Notes under the pieces: generated by a model
What the model saw: only the letters and a program-made list of their open reading frames with translations
The model's database searches: none
What the model was told of the DNA's origin: nothing
Assembly (NCBI RefSeq): GCF_004124315.2
Contig: NZ_CP096889.1
Coordinates: forward strand, 1,657,001 to 1,721,000
Direction of reading: 5' to 3'
Source of the DNA: Bacillus cabrialesii
GTDB taxonomy: Bacteria; Bacillota; Bacilli; Bacillales; Bacillaceae
DNA length: 64,000 nucleotides
Shown here: positions 35,347-44,580 of the stretch, piece by piece
Position numbering within the stretch: the first letter of the stretch is position 1
Layout: each line of letters opens with the position of its first letter
Program-made: the position numbers and the translations under genes

Positions 35347-35363
35347 TTAGTACCTAGTCTTAA
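35347..35363 (+). promoter_or_regulatory. FapR operator
   Basis: TTAGTACCTAGTCTTAA matches the 17-base FapR recognition site of Bacillus. It directly follows the -10 element and covers the transcription start, so bound FapR should block initiation until malonyl-CoA releases it. This is autoregulation of fapR. Confidence 0.9.
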
Positions 35364-35384
35364 TTGTCCGGATGGTGTTTAGAT

Positions 35385-35951
35385 ATGAGAAGAAATAAGA
35401 GAGAACGCCAGGAATTACTTCAGCAGACGATTCAAGTAACGCCCTTTATTACAGATGAAGAATTAGCGGGTAAATTTGGGGTGAGCATCCAGACGATACG
35501 TTTGGACCGCTTAGAGCTTTCCATACCGGAGCTGAGAGAAAGAATTAAGAATGTGGCAGAGAAAACGCTTGAAGATGAAGTGAAATCCCTGTCACTGGAC
35601 GAAGTTATCGGAGAAATTATTGACCTTGAGCTGGATGATCAGGCGATATCCATTTTAGAAATAAAACAGGAGCATGTGTTCAGCCGGAATCAGATTGCGA
35701 GAGGACACCATTTATTTGCGCAGGCGAATTCTTTGGCTGTTGCAGTCATTGATGACGAGCTGGCGCTGACTGCAAGTGCAGACATCCGCTTTACAAGACA
35801 GGTAAAGCAGGGTGAACGTGTCGTAGCGAAAGCGAAAGTGACGGCTGTCGAAAAAGAAAAAGGAAGAACGGTTGTCGAAGTGAACAGCTACGTTGGCGAA
35901 GAAATTGTTTTTTCTGGACATTTTGACATGTACCGTTCAAAACATTCATAA
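35385..35951 (+). CDS. fapR: Malonyl-CoA-sensing repressor of lipid synthesis genes
   Basis: The 188-residue repressor has an N-terminal DeoR-like helix-turn-helix (ELAGKFGVSIQTIRLDR, about residues 27-43), a linker helix and a C-terminal hot-dog domain that binds malonyl-CoA or malonyl-ACP. It shuts off fatty acid and phospholipid genes when malonyl-CoA is low. ATG 35385 gives the known length and leaves the operator upstream; an in-frame start at 35364 would begin within one base of the operator. A good ribosome-binding site is not obvious, so translation may be weak, which suits a repressor. Confidence 0.95.
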   Translation: MRRNKRERQELLQQTIQVTPFITDEELAGKFGVSIQTIRLDRLELSIPELRERIKNVAEKTLEDEVKSLSLDEVIGEIIDLELDDQAISILEIKQEHVFSRNQIARGHHLFAQANSLAVAVIDDELALTASADIRFTRQVKQGERVVAKAKVTAVEKEKGRTVVEVNSYVGEEIVFSGHFDMYRSKHS

Positions 35952-35964
35952 AGGTGGAGCATGC

Positions 35965-36966
35965 ATGAGAATAGCTGTAGATGCAATGGGAGGAGACCAC
36001 GCTCCCAAAGCTGTTATTGACGGAGTTACAAAGGGTATAGAGGCATTTGACGATCTCCATATCACACTTGTCGGTGACAAAACAACGATAGAATCACATT
36101 TAACAACAACATCAGATCGCATCACGGTGCTGCACGCAGATGAAGTGATTGAGCCTACGGATGAACCGGTCCGCGCCGTGCGAAGAAAAAAGAACTCATC
36201 TATGGTCCTTATGGCGCAGGAAGTTGCGGAAAACAGAGCTGACGCCTGCATTTCAGCAGGAAATACCGGTGCGTTAATGACAGCCGGTCTGTTTATTGTT
36301 GGAAGAATTAAAGGAATTGACCGTCCGGCACTTGCCCCGACACTTCCGACCGTATCAGGAGACGGATTTCTTCTCCTTGATGTCGGCGCCAATGTCGATG
36401 CCAAACCGGAGCACCTCGTTCAATACGCCATCATGGGTTCTGTTTATTCTCAGCAAGTGCGCGGTGTCACTTCACCGAGAGTCGGGCTTTTAAATGTCGG
36501 AACAGAAGATAAAAAAGGAAACGAACTGACGAAACAGACGTTTCAAATGTTAAAAGAAACAGCAAACATCAATTTTATCGGAAACGTGGAAGCGCGAGAC
36601 CTTTTAGATGATGTGGCGGATGTTGTAGTAACAGACGGCTTTACCGGGAATGTTACACTCAAAACGCTGGAAGGCTCTGCGTTATCTATTTTTAAAATGA
36701 TGAGAGAAGTCATGACGTCTAATCTCACATCAAAGCTTGCAGCAGCTGTGCTGAAGCCAAAGTTGAAAGAGATGAAAATGAAAATGGAGTATTCGAATTA
36801 CGGCGGAGCAAGTCTTTTTGGCTTAAAAGCCCCTGTAATCAAGGCGCACGGCTCTTCTGATTCTAATGCTGTATTTCATGCGATTCGGCAAGCAAGAGAG
36901 ATGGTCAGCCAAAATGTGGCTGAACTCATTCAGGAAGAAGTTAAAGAAGAAAAAACAGATGAGTAG
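35965..36966 (+). CDS. plsX: Phosphate acyltransferase
   Basis: The 333-residue enzyme converts acyl-ACP to acyl phosphate for PlsY, the first step of phosphatidic acid synthesis. The start MRIAVDAMGGDHAPK is the family hallmark, and ISAGNTGALMTAGL and DVGANVDAKPEHLVQYA are conserved. ATG 35965 follows AAGGTGGAG by about six bases; upstream in-frame codons lie inside fapR. It joins the fatty acid operon to phospholipid synthesis. Confidence 0.95.
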   Translation: MRIAVDAMGGDHAPKAVIDGVTKGIEAFDDLHITLVGDKTTIESHLTTTSDRITVLHADEVIEPTDEPVRAVRRKKNSSMVLMAQEVAENRADACISAGNTGALMTAGLFIVGRIKGIDRPALAPTLPTVSGDGFLLLDVGANVDAKPEHLVQYAIMGSVYSQQVRGVTSPRVGLLNVGTEDKKGNELTKQTFQMLKETANINFIGNVEARDLLDDVADVVVTDGFTGNVTLKTLEGSALSIFKMMREVMTSNLTSKLAAAVLKPKLKEMKMKMEYSNYGGASLFGLKAPVIKAHGSSDSNAVFHAIRQAREMVSQNVAELIQEEVKEEKTDE

Positions 36967-36984
36967 TCTGGAGGTTTTTACATC

Positions 36985-37938
36985 ATGAGTAAGATTGCAT
37001 TTTTATTCCCGGGGCAGGGTTCACAATTTATCGGCATGGGAAAAGAGCTTTATGAGCAGGTGCCTGCTGCAAAGCGTCTGTTTGATGAAGCGGATGAAAC
37101 ATTGGAAACAAAACTCAGCTCACTGATTTTTGAAGGTGATGCTAAAGAATTAACACTTACATACAATGCGCAGCCTGCTTTGCTGACGACAAGCATTGCT
37201 GTCCTTGAGAAATTTAAAGAATCAGGCATTACACCTGATTTCACAGCAGGGCACAGCCTTGGTGAATATTCCGCACTGGTTGCGTCTGGCGCACTGTCTT
37301 TCAGAGATGCTGTTTATACCGTCAGAAAACGCGGAGAGTTTATGAATGAAGCGGTGCCGGCTGGCGAAGGAGCTATGGCGGCGATTCTCGGCATGGATGC
37401 TGAAGCCTTAAAGCAAGTAACTGATAAAGTCACTGAAGAAGGCCACCTTGTACAGCTTGCGAATCTCAACTGTCCCGGACAAATCGTCATTTCCGGAACA
37501 GCTAAAGGAGTGGAGCTTGCATCTGAACAGGCTAAAGAGAACGGTGCAAAACGCGCGATTCCGCTAGAAGTAAGCGGTCCGTTCCATTCCGAACTGATGA
37601 AGCCTGCTGCTGAAAAGCTGAAAGAAGTATTGGACTCCTGTGACATAAAAGATGCTGGCGTTCCGGTCATCTCAAATGTTTCTGCTGATGTTATGACTGA
37701 AAAAGCAGAAATCAAAGAGAAACTCATTGAGCAGCTCTACTCTCCGGTCCGTTTTGAGGAAAGCATTAACAAACTGATTGCAGAAGGTGTGACGACTTTT
37801 ATTGAAATCGGCCCTGGAAAAGTGCTTTCAGGCCTTGTGAAAAAAGTTAACAGACGTTTAAAAACAATTGCTGTATCAGATCCGGAAACGATTGAGCTGG
37901 CAATTCAAACGCTTAAGGAGGAAAATGAAAATGCTTAA
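36985..37938 (+). CDS. fabD: Malonyl-CoA:ACP transacylase
   Basis: The 317-residue enzyme moves malonyl groups from CoA to acyl carrier protein. The active-site serine is Ser91 in GHSLGEYSALV, the second catalytic residue is the histidine in SGPFHSELM near 200, and the N-terminal FPGQGSQ is typical. It follows plsX by 18 bases behind TGGAGG and overlaps fabG by eight bases. Confidence 0.96.
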   Translation: MSKIAFLFPGQGSQFIGMGKELYEQVPAAKRLFDEADETLETKLSSLIFEGDAKELTLTYNAQPALLTTSIAVLEKFKESGITPDFTAGHSLGEYSALVASGALSFRDAVYTVRKRGEFMNEAVPAGEGAMAAILGMDAEALKQVTDKVTEEGHLVQLANLNCPGQIVISGTAKGVELASEQAKENGAKRAIPLEVSGPFHSELMKPAAEKLKEVLDSCDIKDAGVPVISNVSADVMTEKAEIKEKLIEQLYSPVRFEESINKLIAEGVTTFIEIGPGKVLSGLVKKVNRRLKTIAVSDPETIELAIQTLKEENENA

Positions 37939-38671
37939 TGACAAAACAGCTATTGTCACTGGCGCATCTCGCGGAATCGGCCGTTCAATCGCCCTTGACC
38001 TTGCAAAAAGCGGTGCGAATGTTGTCGTGAACTACTCTGGCAATGAAGCGAAAGCAAATGAAGTGGTTGATGAAATCAAATCAATGGGCAAAAAAGCAAT
38101 TGCTGTCAAAGCGGATGTATCAAATCCTGAAGATGTACAAAACATGATAAAAGAAACGTTATCTGTTTTTTCTACAATTGACATTCTAGTTAATAATGCC
38201 GGAATTACAAGAGACAATCTCATCATGAGAATGAAAGAAGATGAATGGGATGATGTCATTAACATTAACCTGAAGGGTGTTTTCAACTGCACAAAAGCTG
38301 TTACAAGACAAATGATGAAACAGCGTTCAGGCCGGATTATTAACGTATCATCTATCGTCGGCGTCAGCGGAAACCCTGGACAAGCCAACTACGTGGCTGC
38401 AAAAGCTGGCGTGATCGGCTTAACAAAATCTTCTGCTAAGGAGCTCGCAAGCCGCAATATTACGGTAAATGCGATTGCGCCTGGATTTATCTCAACTGAT
38501 ATGACAGATAAGCTTTCAAAAGACGTTCAAGACGAAATGCTGAAACAAATTCCGCTCGCACGCTTTGGAGAACCGGGTGATATCAGCAGCGTTGTCACGT
38601 TCCTTGCTTCAGAGGGAGCCCGTTACATGACAGGCCAAACGCTTCATATTGACGGCGGAATGGTGATGTAA
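37931..38671 (+). CDS. fabG: 3-oxoacyl-ACP reductase
   Basis: The 246-residue short-chain dehydrogenase reduces 3-oxoacyl-ACP with NADPH. The cofactor motif TGASRGIG is at residues 10-17, NNAG follows, and the catalytic set is Ser141, Tyr154 and Lys158 (YVAAK). ATG 37931 lies nine bases after AAGGAGG; ATG 37925 is in frame but only three bases from it. The last gene before the acpA promoter. Confidence 0.96.
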   Translation: MLNDKTAIVTGASRGIGRSIALDLAKSGANVVVNYSGNEAKANEVVDEIKSMGKKAIAVKADVSNPEDVQNMIKETLSVFSTIDILVNNAGITRDNLIMRMKEDEWDDVININLKGVFNCTKAVTRQMMKQRSGRIINVSSIVGVSGNPGQANYVAAKAGVIGLTKSSAKELASRNITVNAIAPGFISTDMTDKLSKDVQDEMLKQIPLARFGEPGDISSVVTFLASEGARYMTGQTLHIDGGMVM

Positions 38672-38704
38672 GTTTTTTTCTCAAAAATTTCATCATAGTT
38701 TCTC

Positions 38705-38733
38705 TAGTTTTTTAAAAACGAATCCACTATAAT
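38705..38733 (+). promoter_or_regulatory. Probable promoter of acpA
   Basis: A perfect TATAAT (38728-38733) has a weak TAGTTT 17 bases upstream (38705-38710). The leader would be only about 16 bases, with the GGGGAGGTG ribosome-binding site close to its 5' end. Confidence 0.6.
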
Positions 38734-38755
38734 ACTTGAGGGGAGGTGAATTGCT

Positions 38756-38989
38756 ATGGCAGATACATTAGAGCGTGTAACGAAAATCATCGTAGATCGC
38801 CTTGGCGTTGATGAAGCAGACGTCAAACTTGAAGCTTCTTTCAAGGAAGACTTAGGTGCTGATTCCCTAGATGTAGTTGAGCTTGTTATGGAACTTGAAG
38901 ACGAGTTTGATATGGAAATTTCTGACGAAGATGCTGAAAAGATTGCAACAGTCGGCGACGCTGTGAACTACATACAAAACCAGCAATAA
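38756..38989 (+). CDS. acpA: Acyl carrier protein
   Basis: The 77-residue acidic protein carries growing acyl chains on a phosphopantetheine arm. The attachment site is Ser37 in the DSLD motif (LGADSLDVVELVMELE). The protein is rich in Asp and Glu, as usual. GGGGAGGTG precedes the ATG. It may be read both from its own promoter and from the upstream fapR operon. Confidence 0.96.
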   Translation: MADTLERVTKIIVDRLGVDEADVKLEASFKEDLGADSLDVVELVMELEDEFDMEISDEDAEKIATVGDAVNYIQNQQ

Positions 38990-38997
38990 GCTGATGC

Positions 38998-39035
38998 TAA
39001 AAGTCCCGCCGAAACGCGGGGCTTTAGCCCTTTAT
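38998..39035 (+). terminator. Candidate terminator after acpA
   Basis: AAAG-CCCGC and GCGGG-CTTT can pair around CGAAAC (about 38999-39024), followed by AGCCCTTTATT. The T tract is interrupted, so termination may be partial and allow read-through into rnc. Confidence 0.5.
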
Positions 39036-39128
39036 TCGTGCAGTTATTACAGCATGCCGCTTTTACGCGCGCTGTATCCGGTTTAGTCAGAGAAGCGCGG
39101 TGAACCTGATGTGCCTATGGAGGTTACT

Positions 39129-39878
39129 ATGTCAAAACACTCACATTATAAAGATAAAAAAAAGTTCTATAAAAAAGTAGAACAATTTAAAGAGTTTCAA
39201 GAACGGATTTCGGTTCACTTTCAAAATGAAAAGCTTTTGTATCAAGCATTTACACATTCATCTTATGTGAATGAGCATCGGAAAAAGCCGTATGAAGATA
39301 ATGAAAGGCTTGAATTTTTAGGTGACGCTGTTTTGGAACTGACGATCTCCAGATTCTTATTTGCCAAGTATCCGGCTATGAGTGAAGGAGATTTGACGAA
39401 ATTGAGAGCTGCGATTGTATGCGAGCCGTCTCTCGTTTCATTGGCTCACGAACTGTCATTCGGCGAACTTGTCCTGTTGGGGAAAGGTGAGGAAATGACA
39501 GGCGGAAGAAAGCGTCCCGCACTATTGGCGGATGTTTTTGAGGCATTTATCGGAGCCTTATATCTTGACCAGGGATTAGAGCCGGTCGAAAGTTTCTTAA
39601 AAGTCTATGTGTTCCCTAAAATTAACGATGGTGCTTTTTCTCATGTGATGGATTTCAAAAGCCAGCTGCAGGAATACGTGCAGCGGGACGGCAAAGGCTC
39701 CCTGGAGTATAAAATCTCCAATGAAAAAGGACCTGCGCACAACCGTGAATTTGAAGCCATCGTATCTCTAAAAGGTGAACCACTCGGAGTCGGAAACGGC
39801 CGTTCGAAGAAAGAAGCCGAACAGCACGCAGCTCAGGAAGCTTTAGCTAAATTGCAAAAACACCATACGAAACAATAA
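39129..39878 (+). CDS. rnc: Ribonuclease III
   Basis: The 249-residue enzyme (rncS in B. subtilis) cuts double-stranded RNA, processing rRNA and scRNA and, in 168, silencing prophage toxin mRNAs. The catalytic signature ERLEFLGDAVLEL and the downstream acidic segment LADVFEAFIGALYLDQG are followed by a C-terminal double-stranded RNA-binding domain ending near residue 245. ATG 39129 is behind TGGAGG; an in-frame start at 39111 is less well placed. It precedes smc and ftsY. Confidence 0.95.
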   Translation: MSKHSHYKDKKKFYKKVEQFKEFQERISVHFQNEKLLYQAFTHSSYVNEHRKKPYEDNERLEFLGDAVLELTISRFLFAKYPAMSEGDLTKLRAAIVCEPSLVSLAHELSFGELVLLGKGEEMTGGRKRPALLADVFEAFIGALYLDQGLEPVESFLKVYVFPKINDGAFSHVMDFKSQLQEYVQRDGKGSLEYKISNEKGPAHNREFEAIVSLKGEPLGVGNGRSKKEAEQHAAQEALAKLQKHHTKQ

Positions 39879-39905
39879 AATCCCCCTGAATCGTAAGGGG
39901 GATTT
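39877..39905 (+). terminator. Terminator downstream of rnc
   Basis: AAATCCCCCT and AAGGGGGATTT pair around GAATCG. The stem is strong but the T tract is mostly inside it, so some transcription may continue into smc. Confidence 0.7.
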
Positions 39906-39939
39906 CAGTATGTATGCCGTCTTATTTCACCCATGTTTA

Positions 39940-39948
39940 TGATAGAAT
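39940..39948 (+). promoter_or_regulatory. Possible extended -10 promoter of smc
   Basis: TGATAGAAT (39940-39948) resembles an extended -10 box, 31 bases before the smc ATG. No good -35 hexamer is visible. Confidence 0.45.
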
Positions 39949-39978
39949 TGAAATACTTATTACATAAGGAGGATCGCT

Positions 39979-42900
39979 ATGTTCCTCAAACGTTTAGACG
40001 TTATAGGATTTAAATCATTTGCAGAACGGATTTCCGTCGACTTCGTTAAAGGCGTGACAGCGGTTGTCGGCCCGAACGGAAGCGGAAAAAGCAACATCAC
40101 AGATGCCATTCGCTGGGTTCTCGGCGAACAATCGGCCCGGTCTCTTCGCGGCGGAAAAATGGAAGACATCATTTTTGCCGGCAGTGATTCGAGAAAACGA
40201 TTAAATTTAGCTGAAGTTACGCTTACGCTTGATAATGATGATCATTTCTTGCCGATTGACTTCCATGAGGTCAGTGTCACAAGGCGTGTGTACAGATCGG
40301 GCGAGAGTGAGTTTCTGATTAACAATCAGCCGTGCCGCTTAAAGGATATTATTGATTTATTTATGGACTCTGGCTTGGGTAAAGAAGCTTTTTCTATTAT
40401 CAGCCAAGGGAAAGTGGAAGAGATCCTGAGCAGCAAAGCAGAAGATCGCCGCAGTATCTTTGAAGAAGCGGCCGGGGTGCTTAAATATAAAACGAGAAAG
40501 AAAAAAGCAGAAAATAAACTGTTTGAGACACAGGACAACTTAAACCGGGTAGAAGATATATTACATGAGCTTGAAGGACAGGTTGAACCTCTTAAAATTC
40601 AAGCTTCAATCGCGAAAGACTACCTGGAGAAAAAGAAAGAGCTCGAGCATGTTGAAATTGCGCTGACTGCCTATGATATCGAAGAACTGCATGGCAAATG
40701 GTCAACGCTTAAAGAGAAAGTGCAGCTCGCAAAGGAAGAAGAGCTCACTGAATCGTCGGCGATTTCTGCGAAAGAAGCAAAAATAGAAGCTACACGAGAT
40801 AAAATTCAAGCGCTGGATGAGTCGGTAGATGAGCTCCAGCAAGTTCTGCTGGTAACAAGTGAAGAGCTGGAAAAGCTTGAAGGCCGTAAAGAAGTCCTGA
40901 AAGAACGCAAGAAAAACGCTGTGCAAAACCGAGAACAGCTTGAAGAAGCTATCGTTCAGTACCAGCAAAAAGAAACAGTCCTGAAAGAAGAGCTTGCGAA
41001 GCAGGAAGCTGTCTTTGAAACGCTTCAGGCAGAGGTGAAACAGTTAAGAGCTCAAGTAAAAGAAAAACAACAGGCTCTCAGTCTTCACAATGAAAATGTC
41101 GAAGAGAAAATTGAGCAGCTGAAAAGTGATTACTTTGAGCTGTTAAACAGCCAGGCTTCGATACGAAACGAGCTTCAGCTGCTGGATGACCAGATGTCCC
41201 AATCCGCTGTCACATTGCAGAGGCTTGCGGACAACAATGAAAAGCATCTTCAGGAACGGCGCGATATTTCTGCGCAAAAAGCCGCATGTGAAACGGAGTT
41301 TGCCCGAATTGAGCAGGAAATTCACAGTCAAGTCGGCGCATATCGTGACATGCAGACAAAATATGAGCAGAAAAAGCGCCAATACGAAAAAAATGAATCC
41401 GCTCTGTATCAGGCATACCAATACGTTCAGCAAGCGAGATCAAAAAAGGACATGCTTGAGACGATGCAGGGAGATTTCTCCGGCTTTTATCAAGGAGTTA
41501 AAGAAGTGCTGAAAGCGAAAGAGCGGCTCGGCGGAATTCGCGGAGCGGTCCTTGAGCTGATCTCAACAGAACAGAAGTATGAAACGGCCATGGAAATTGC
41601 GCTCGGTGCTTCTGCCCAGCATGTCGTGACCGACGATGAACAGTCTGCCCGCAAAGCGATTCAATATTTAAAACAAAATTCCTTCGGCCGGGCGACGTTT
41701 CTGCCTCTTTCTGTTATCAGAGACCGTCAGCTCCAGAGCAGGGATGCGGAAACAGCAGCCGGGCATTCGTCATTTCTCGGAGTTGCAAGTGAACTAGTCA
41801 CATTTGATCCCGCGTATCGCCGCATCATCCAGAACCTTCTTGGAACCGTGCTGATCACAGAGGATTTAAAGGGTGCAAACGAGCTTGCGAAGCTTCTAGG
41901 GCACCGGTACCGCATCGTAACCCTTGAGGGAGATGTTGTGAATCCGGGTGGTTCAATGACGGGCGGCGCGGTTAAAAAGAAAAATAACTCGCTGCTTGGA
42001 AGAAGCAGGGAACTTGAAGATGTGACGAAACGGCTCGCTGAAATGGAAGAGAAAACAACACTGCTTGAACAGGAAGTCAAAACCCTTAAGCAATCCATTC
42101 AGGATATGGAGAAAAAACTGGCTGACTTAAGAGAAACCGGGGAAGGCTTAAGATTAAAGCAGCAGGATGTAAAAGGCCAGCTGTACGAACTTCAAGTTGC
42201 CGAGAAAAATATCAACGCCCATTTAGAGCTTTATGATCAAGAAAAATCTGCTCTGTCAGAAAGCGATGAAGAGAAGAAAGCGCGCAAACGCAAGCTGGAA
42301 GAGGAGCTTTCTGCCGTATCAGAAAAGATGAAACAGCTTGAAGAGGATATTGACAAACTGACCAAACAAAAACAAACTCAATCCTCAACGAAAGAATCTC
42401 TCTCCAACGAGCTGACTGAGCTGAAGATCACAGCGGCCAAAAAAGAACAGGCATGCAAGGGTGAAGAAGACAACCTTGCCAGAGTAAAGAAAGAGCTCAC
42501 AGAAACAGAGATCGCGTTAAAGGAAGCGAAAGAAGATTTAAGCTTCTTAACCTCAGAGATGTCATCGAGCACAAGCGGTGAAGAAAAGCTGGAAGAAGCC
42601 GCAAAACATAAATTGAATGACAAAACGAAGACAATCGAACTGATTGCGTTAAGACGCGATCAGCGCATCAAGCTTCAGCATGGACTTGATACGTATGAGC
42701 GTGAACTGAAAGAAATGAAACGCCTGTATAAACAAAAAACAACGCTCTTAAAAGACGAAGAAGTCAAACTCGGCCGGATGGAAGTAGAGCTTGATAATTT
42801 ACTTCAGTACTTGCGGGAGGAATACAGTTTATCCTTTGAGGGGGCAAAAGAGAAATATCAGCTTGAAACTGATCCAGAGGAAGCCAGAAAGCGCGTGAAG

Positions 42901-43539
42901 CTGATTAAACTCGCAATTGAAGAGCTGGGCACCGTAAACCTCGGAAGCATAGATGAGTTTGAGAGGGTCAACGAACGGTATAAGTTTCTGTCAGAACAAA
43001 AAGAAGATTTGACTGAAGCAAAAAATACCTTGTTCCAAGTGATTGAAGAAATGGATGAAGAAATGACGAAACGCTTTAACGACACATTTGTCCAAATCCG
43101 TTCACACTTTGATCAAGTTTTCCGCTCCTTATTCGGAGGAGGACGAGCTGAACTGAGGCTCACCGATCCTAACGATTTGCTTCACTCAGGAGTCGAAATT
43201 ATCGCACAGCCGCCGGGGAAAAAACTGCAAAACTTAAACCTTCTGTCAGGCGGAGAGCGCGCGCTTACTGCTATAGCGCTCTTGTTCTCAATCTTAAAGG
43301 TTCGGCCTGTGCCGTTTTGCGTCCTTGACGAAGTAGAGGCTGCGCTTGACGAAGCGAATGTGTTCCGATTTGCGCAGTATTTAAAAAAATACAGCAGCGA
43401 TACCCAGTTTATTGTGATTACCCACCGAAAAGGAACGATGGAAGAAGCGGATGTGCTATACGGCGTAACAATGCAGGAATCCGGTGTTTCCAAGGTAATC
43501 TCAGTTAAGCTGGAAGAAACAAAAGAATTCGTTCAGTAA
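39979..43539 (+). CDS. smc: Chromosome condensation ATPase SMC
   Basis: The 1186-residue protein forms the condensin core that folds and segregates the chromosome with ScpA and ScpB. Walker A GPNGSGKSN is at residues 31-39, followed by an N-terminal coiled coil to about 500, a hinge domain (about 500-670, with the GGSMTGGAV segment near its end), and a returning coiled coil. The C-terminal head has the ABC signature LSGGE at 1089 and Walker B VLDEVEAALD at 1115-1124. A strong AAGGAGG precedes the ATG. Intact full length. Confidence 0.97.
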   Translation: MFLKRLDVIGFKSFAERISVDFVKGVTAVVGPNGSGKSNITDAIRWVLGEQSARSLRGGKMEDIIFAGSDSRKRLNLAEVTLTLDNDDHFLPIDFHEVSVTRRVYRSGESEFLINNQPCRLKDIIDLFMDSGLGKEAFSIISQGKVEEILSSKAEDRRSIFEEAAGVLKYKTRKKKAENKLFETQDNLNRVEDILHELEGQVEPLKIQASIAKDYLEKKKELEHVEIALTAYDIEELHGKWSTLKEKVQLAKEEELTESSAISAKEAKIEATRDKIQALDESVDELQQVLLVTSEELEKLEGRKEVLKERKKNAVQNREQLEEAIVQYQQKETVLKEELAKQEAVFETLQAEVKQLRAQVKEKQQALSLHNENVEEKIEQLKSDYFELLNSQASIRNELQLLDDQMSQSAVTLQRLADNNEKHLQERRDISAQKAACETEFARIEQEIHSQVGAYRDMQTKYEQKKRQYEKNESALYQAYQYVQQARSKKDMLETMQGDFSGFYQGVKEVLKAKERLGGIRGAVLELISTEQKYETAMEIALGASAQHVVTDDEQSARKAIQYLKQNSFGRATFLPLSVIRDRQLQSRDAETAAGHSSFLGVASELVTFDPAYRRIIQNLLGTVLITEDLKGANELAKLLGHRYRIVTLEGDVVNPGGSMTGGAVKKKNNSLLGRSRELEDVTKRLAEMEEKTTLLEQEVKTLKQSIQDMEKKLADLRETGEGLRLKQQDVKGQLYELQVAEKNINAHLELYDQEKSALSESDEEKKARKRKLEEELSAVSEKMKQLEEDIDKLTKQKQTQSSTKESLSNELTELKITAAKKEQACKGEEDNLARVKKELTETEIALKEAKEDLSFLTSEMSSSTSGEEKLEEAAKHKLNDKTKTIELIALRRDQRIKLQHGLDTYERELKEMKRLYKQKTTLLKDEEVKLGRMEVELDNLLQYLREEYSLSFEGAKEKYQLETDPEEARKRVKLIKLAIEELGTVNLGSIDEFERVNERYKFLSEQKEDLTEAKNTLFQVIEEMDEEMTKRFNDTFVQIRSHFDQVFRSLFGGGRAELRLTDPNDLLHSGVEIIAQPPGKKLQNLNLLSGGERALTAIALLFSILKVRPVPFCVLDEVEAALDEANVFRFAQYLKKYSSDTQFIVITHRKGTMEEADVLYGVTMQESGVSKVISVKLEETKEFVQ

Positions 43540-43558
43540 CGAGGAAAGAGGTTAAAAG

Positions 43559-44548
43559 ATGAGCTTTTTTAAAAAATTAAAAGAGAAAATCACAAAACAG
43601 ACAGATTCCGTATCTGAAAAGTTTAAGGATGGCCTTGAAAAAACAAGAAACTCCTTTCAAAACAAAGTGAATGATCTTGTATCCCGTTACCGTAAAGTGG
43701 ATGAGGATTTCTTCGAGGAGCTTGAAGAGGTTCTCATCAGCGCGGATGTCGGTTTTACAACCGTTATGGAATTAATAGATGAGCTGAAAAAAGAAGTCAA
43801 ACGCAGAAATATTCAAGATCCGCAGGAAGTCCAGTCTGTTATTTCTGAAAAGCTGGTCGAGATTTATAACAGCGGAGATGAGCAAATTTCCGGGCTGAAC
43901 ATTGAGGATGGACGTTTAAACGTTATCCTTCTGGTAGGTGTAAACGGGGTCGGCAAAACGACAACGATCGGAAAGCTTGCCCATAAACTAAAGCAAGAAG
44001 GAAAATCTGTCGTACTTGCTGCCGGAGACACATTCAGAGCGGGAGCCATTGAACAGCTGGAAGTATGGGGAGAGCGTACGGGAGTGCCTGTCATTAAACA
44101 GACGGCCGGAAGCGATCCTGCGGCTGTCATCTACGATGCTGTACATGCTGCGAAAGCTAGAAATGCCGATGTATTAATCTGTGATACGGCAGGACGTCTC
44201 CAAAACAAAGTAAACCTGATGAAAGAGCTTGAAAAAGTCAAGCGTGTCATCGAAAGAGAAGTACCTGAAGCGCCGCATGAGGTGCTGCTTGCCCTTGATG
44301 CCACAACTGGCCAAAACGCAATGGCGCAGGCCAAAGAGTTCTCTAAAGCAACAAACGTTACCGGCATTGCATTAACAAAGCTTGACGGTACGGCAAAAGG
44401 CGGTATCGTCCTCGCGATCCGCAATGAGCTTCACATTCCGGTTAAACTAGTCGGGTTAGGTGAAAAAGTTGATGATCTTCAGGAATTTAATGCTGAATCG
44501 TATGTATACGGCCTCTTTTCAGATTTAGTGGAAAAAGCCGACGATTAA
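43559..44548 (+). CDS. ftsY: Signal recognition particle receptor FtsY
   Basis: The 329-residue GTPase docks SRP-ribosome complexes at the membrane. It has the short N-terminal amphipathic and NG-domain layout typical of Gram-positive FtsY, lacking the long acidic A domain of E. coli. GTPase motifs: G1 GVNGVGKTTTIGKL (from about 127), DTFRAGA, DTAGR and TKLDGTAKGG. It starts 19 bases after smc behind GAGGAAAGAGG and ends the rnc-smc-ftsY run. Confidence 0.96.
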   Translation: MSFFKKLKEKITKQTDSVSEKFKDGLEKTRNSFQNKVNDLVSRYRKVDEDFFEELEEVLISADVGFTTVMELIDELKKEVKRRNIQDPQEVQSVISEKLVEIYNSGDEQISGLNIEDGRLNVILLVGVNGVGKTTTIGKLAHKLKQEGKSVVLAAGDTFRAGAIEQLEVWGERTGVPVIKQTAGSDPAAVIYDAVHAAKARNADVLICDTAGRLQNKVNLMKELEKVKRVIEREVPEAPHEVLLALDATTGQNAMAQAKEFSKATNVTGIALTKLDGTAKGGIVLAIRNELHIPVKLVGLGEKVDDLQEFNAESYVYGLFSDLVEKADD

Positions 44549-44580
44549 AAAAGGCCCTCACATGGGGGCCTTTTTCTTTT
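44547..44580 (+). terminator. Terminator of the rnc-smc-ftsY operon
   Basis: AAAAAGGCCC and GGGCCTTTTT pair around a short loop, followed by CTTTT. The A-rich 5' arm means it may also work for the convergent ylqB on the minus strand. Confidence 0.88.

Noticed and set aside
35961..35963. ATG at 35961 as plsX start
   Set aside because: It is in a different frame from plsX; the true start is four bases further on.
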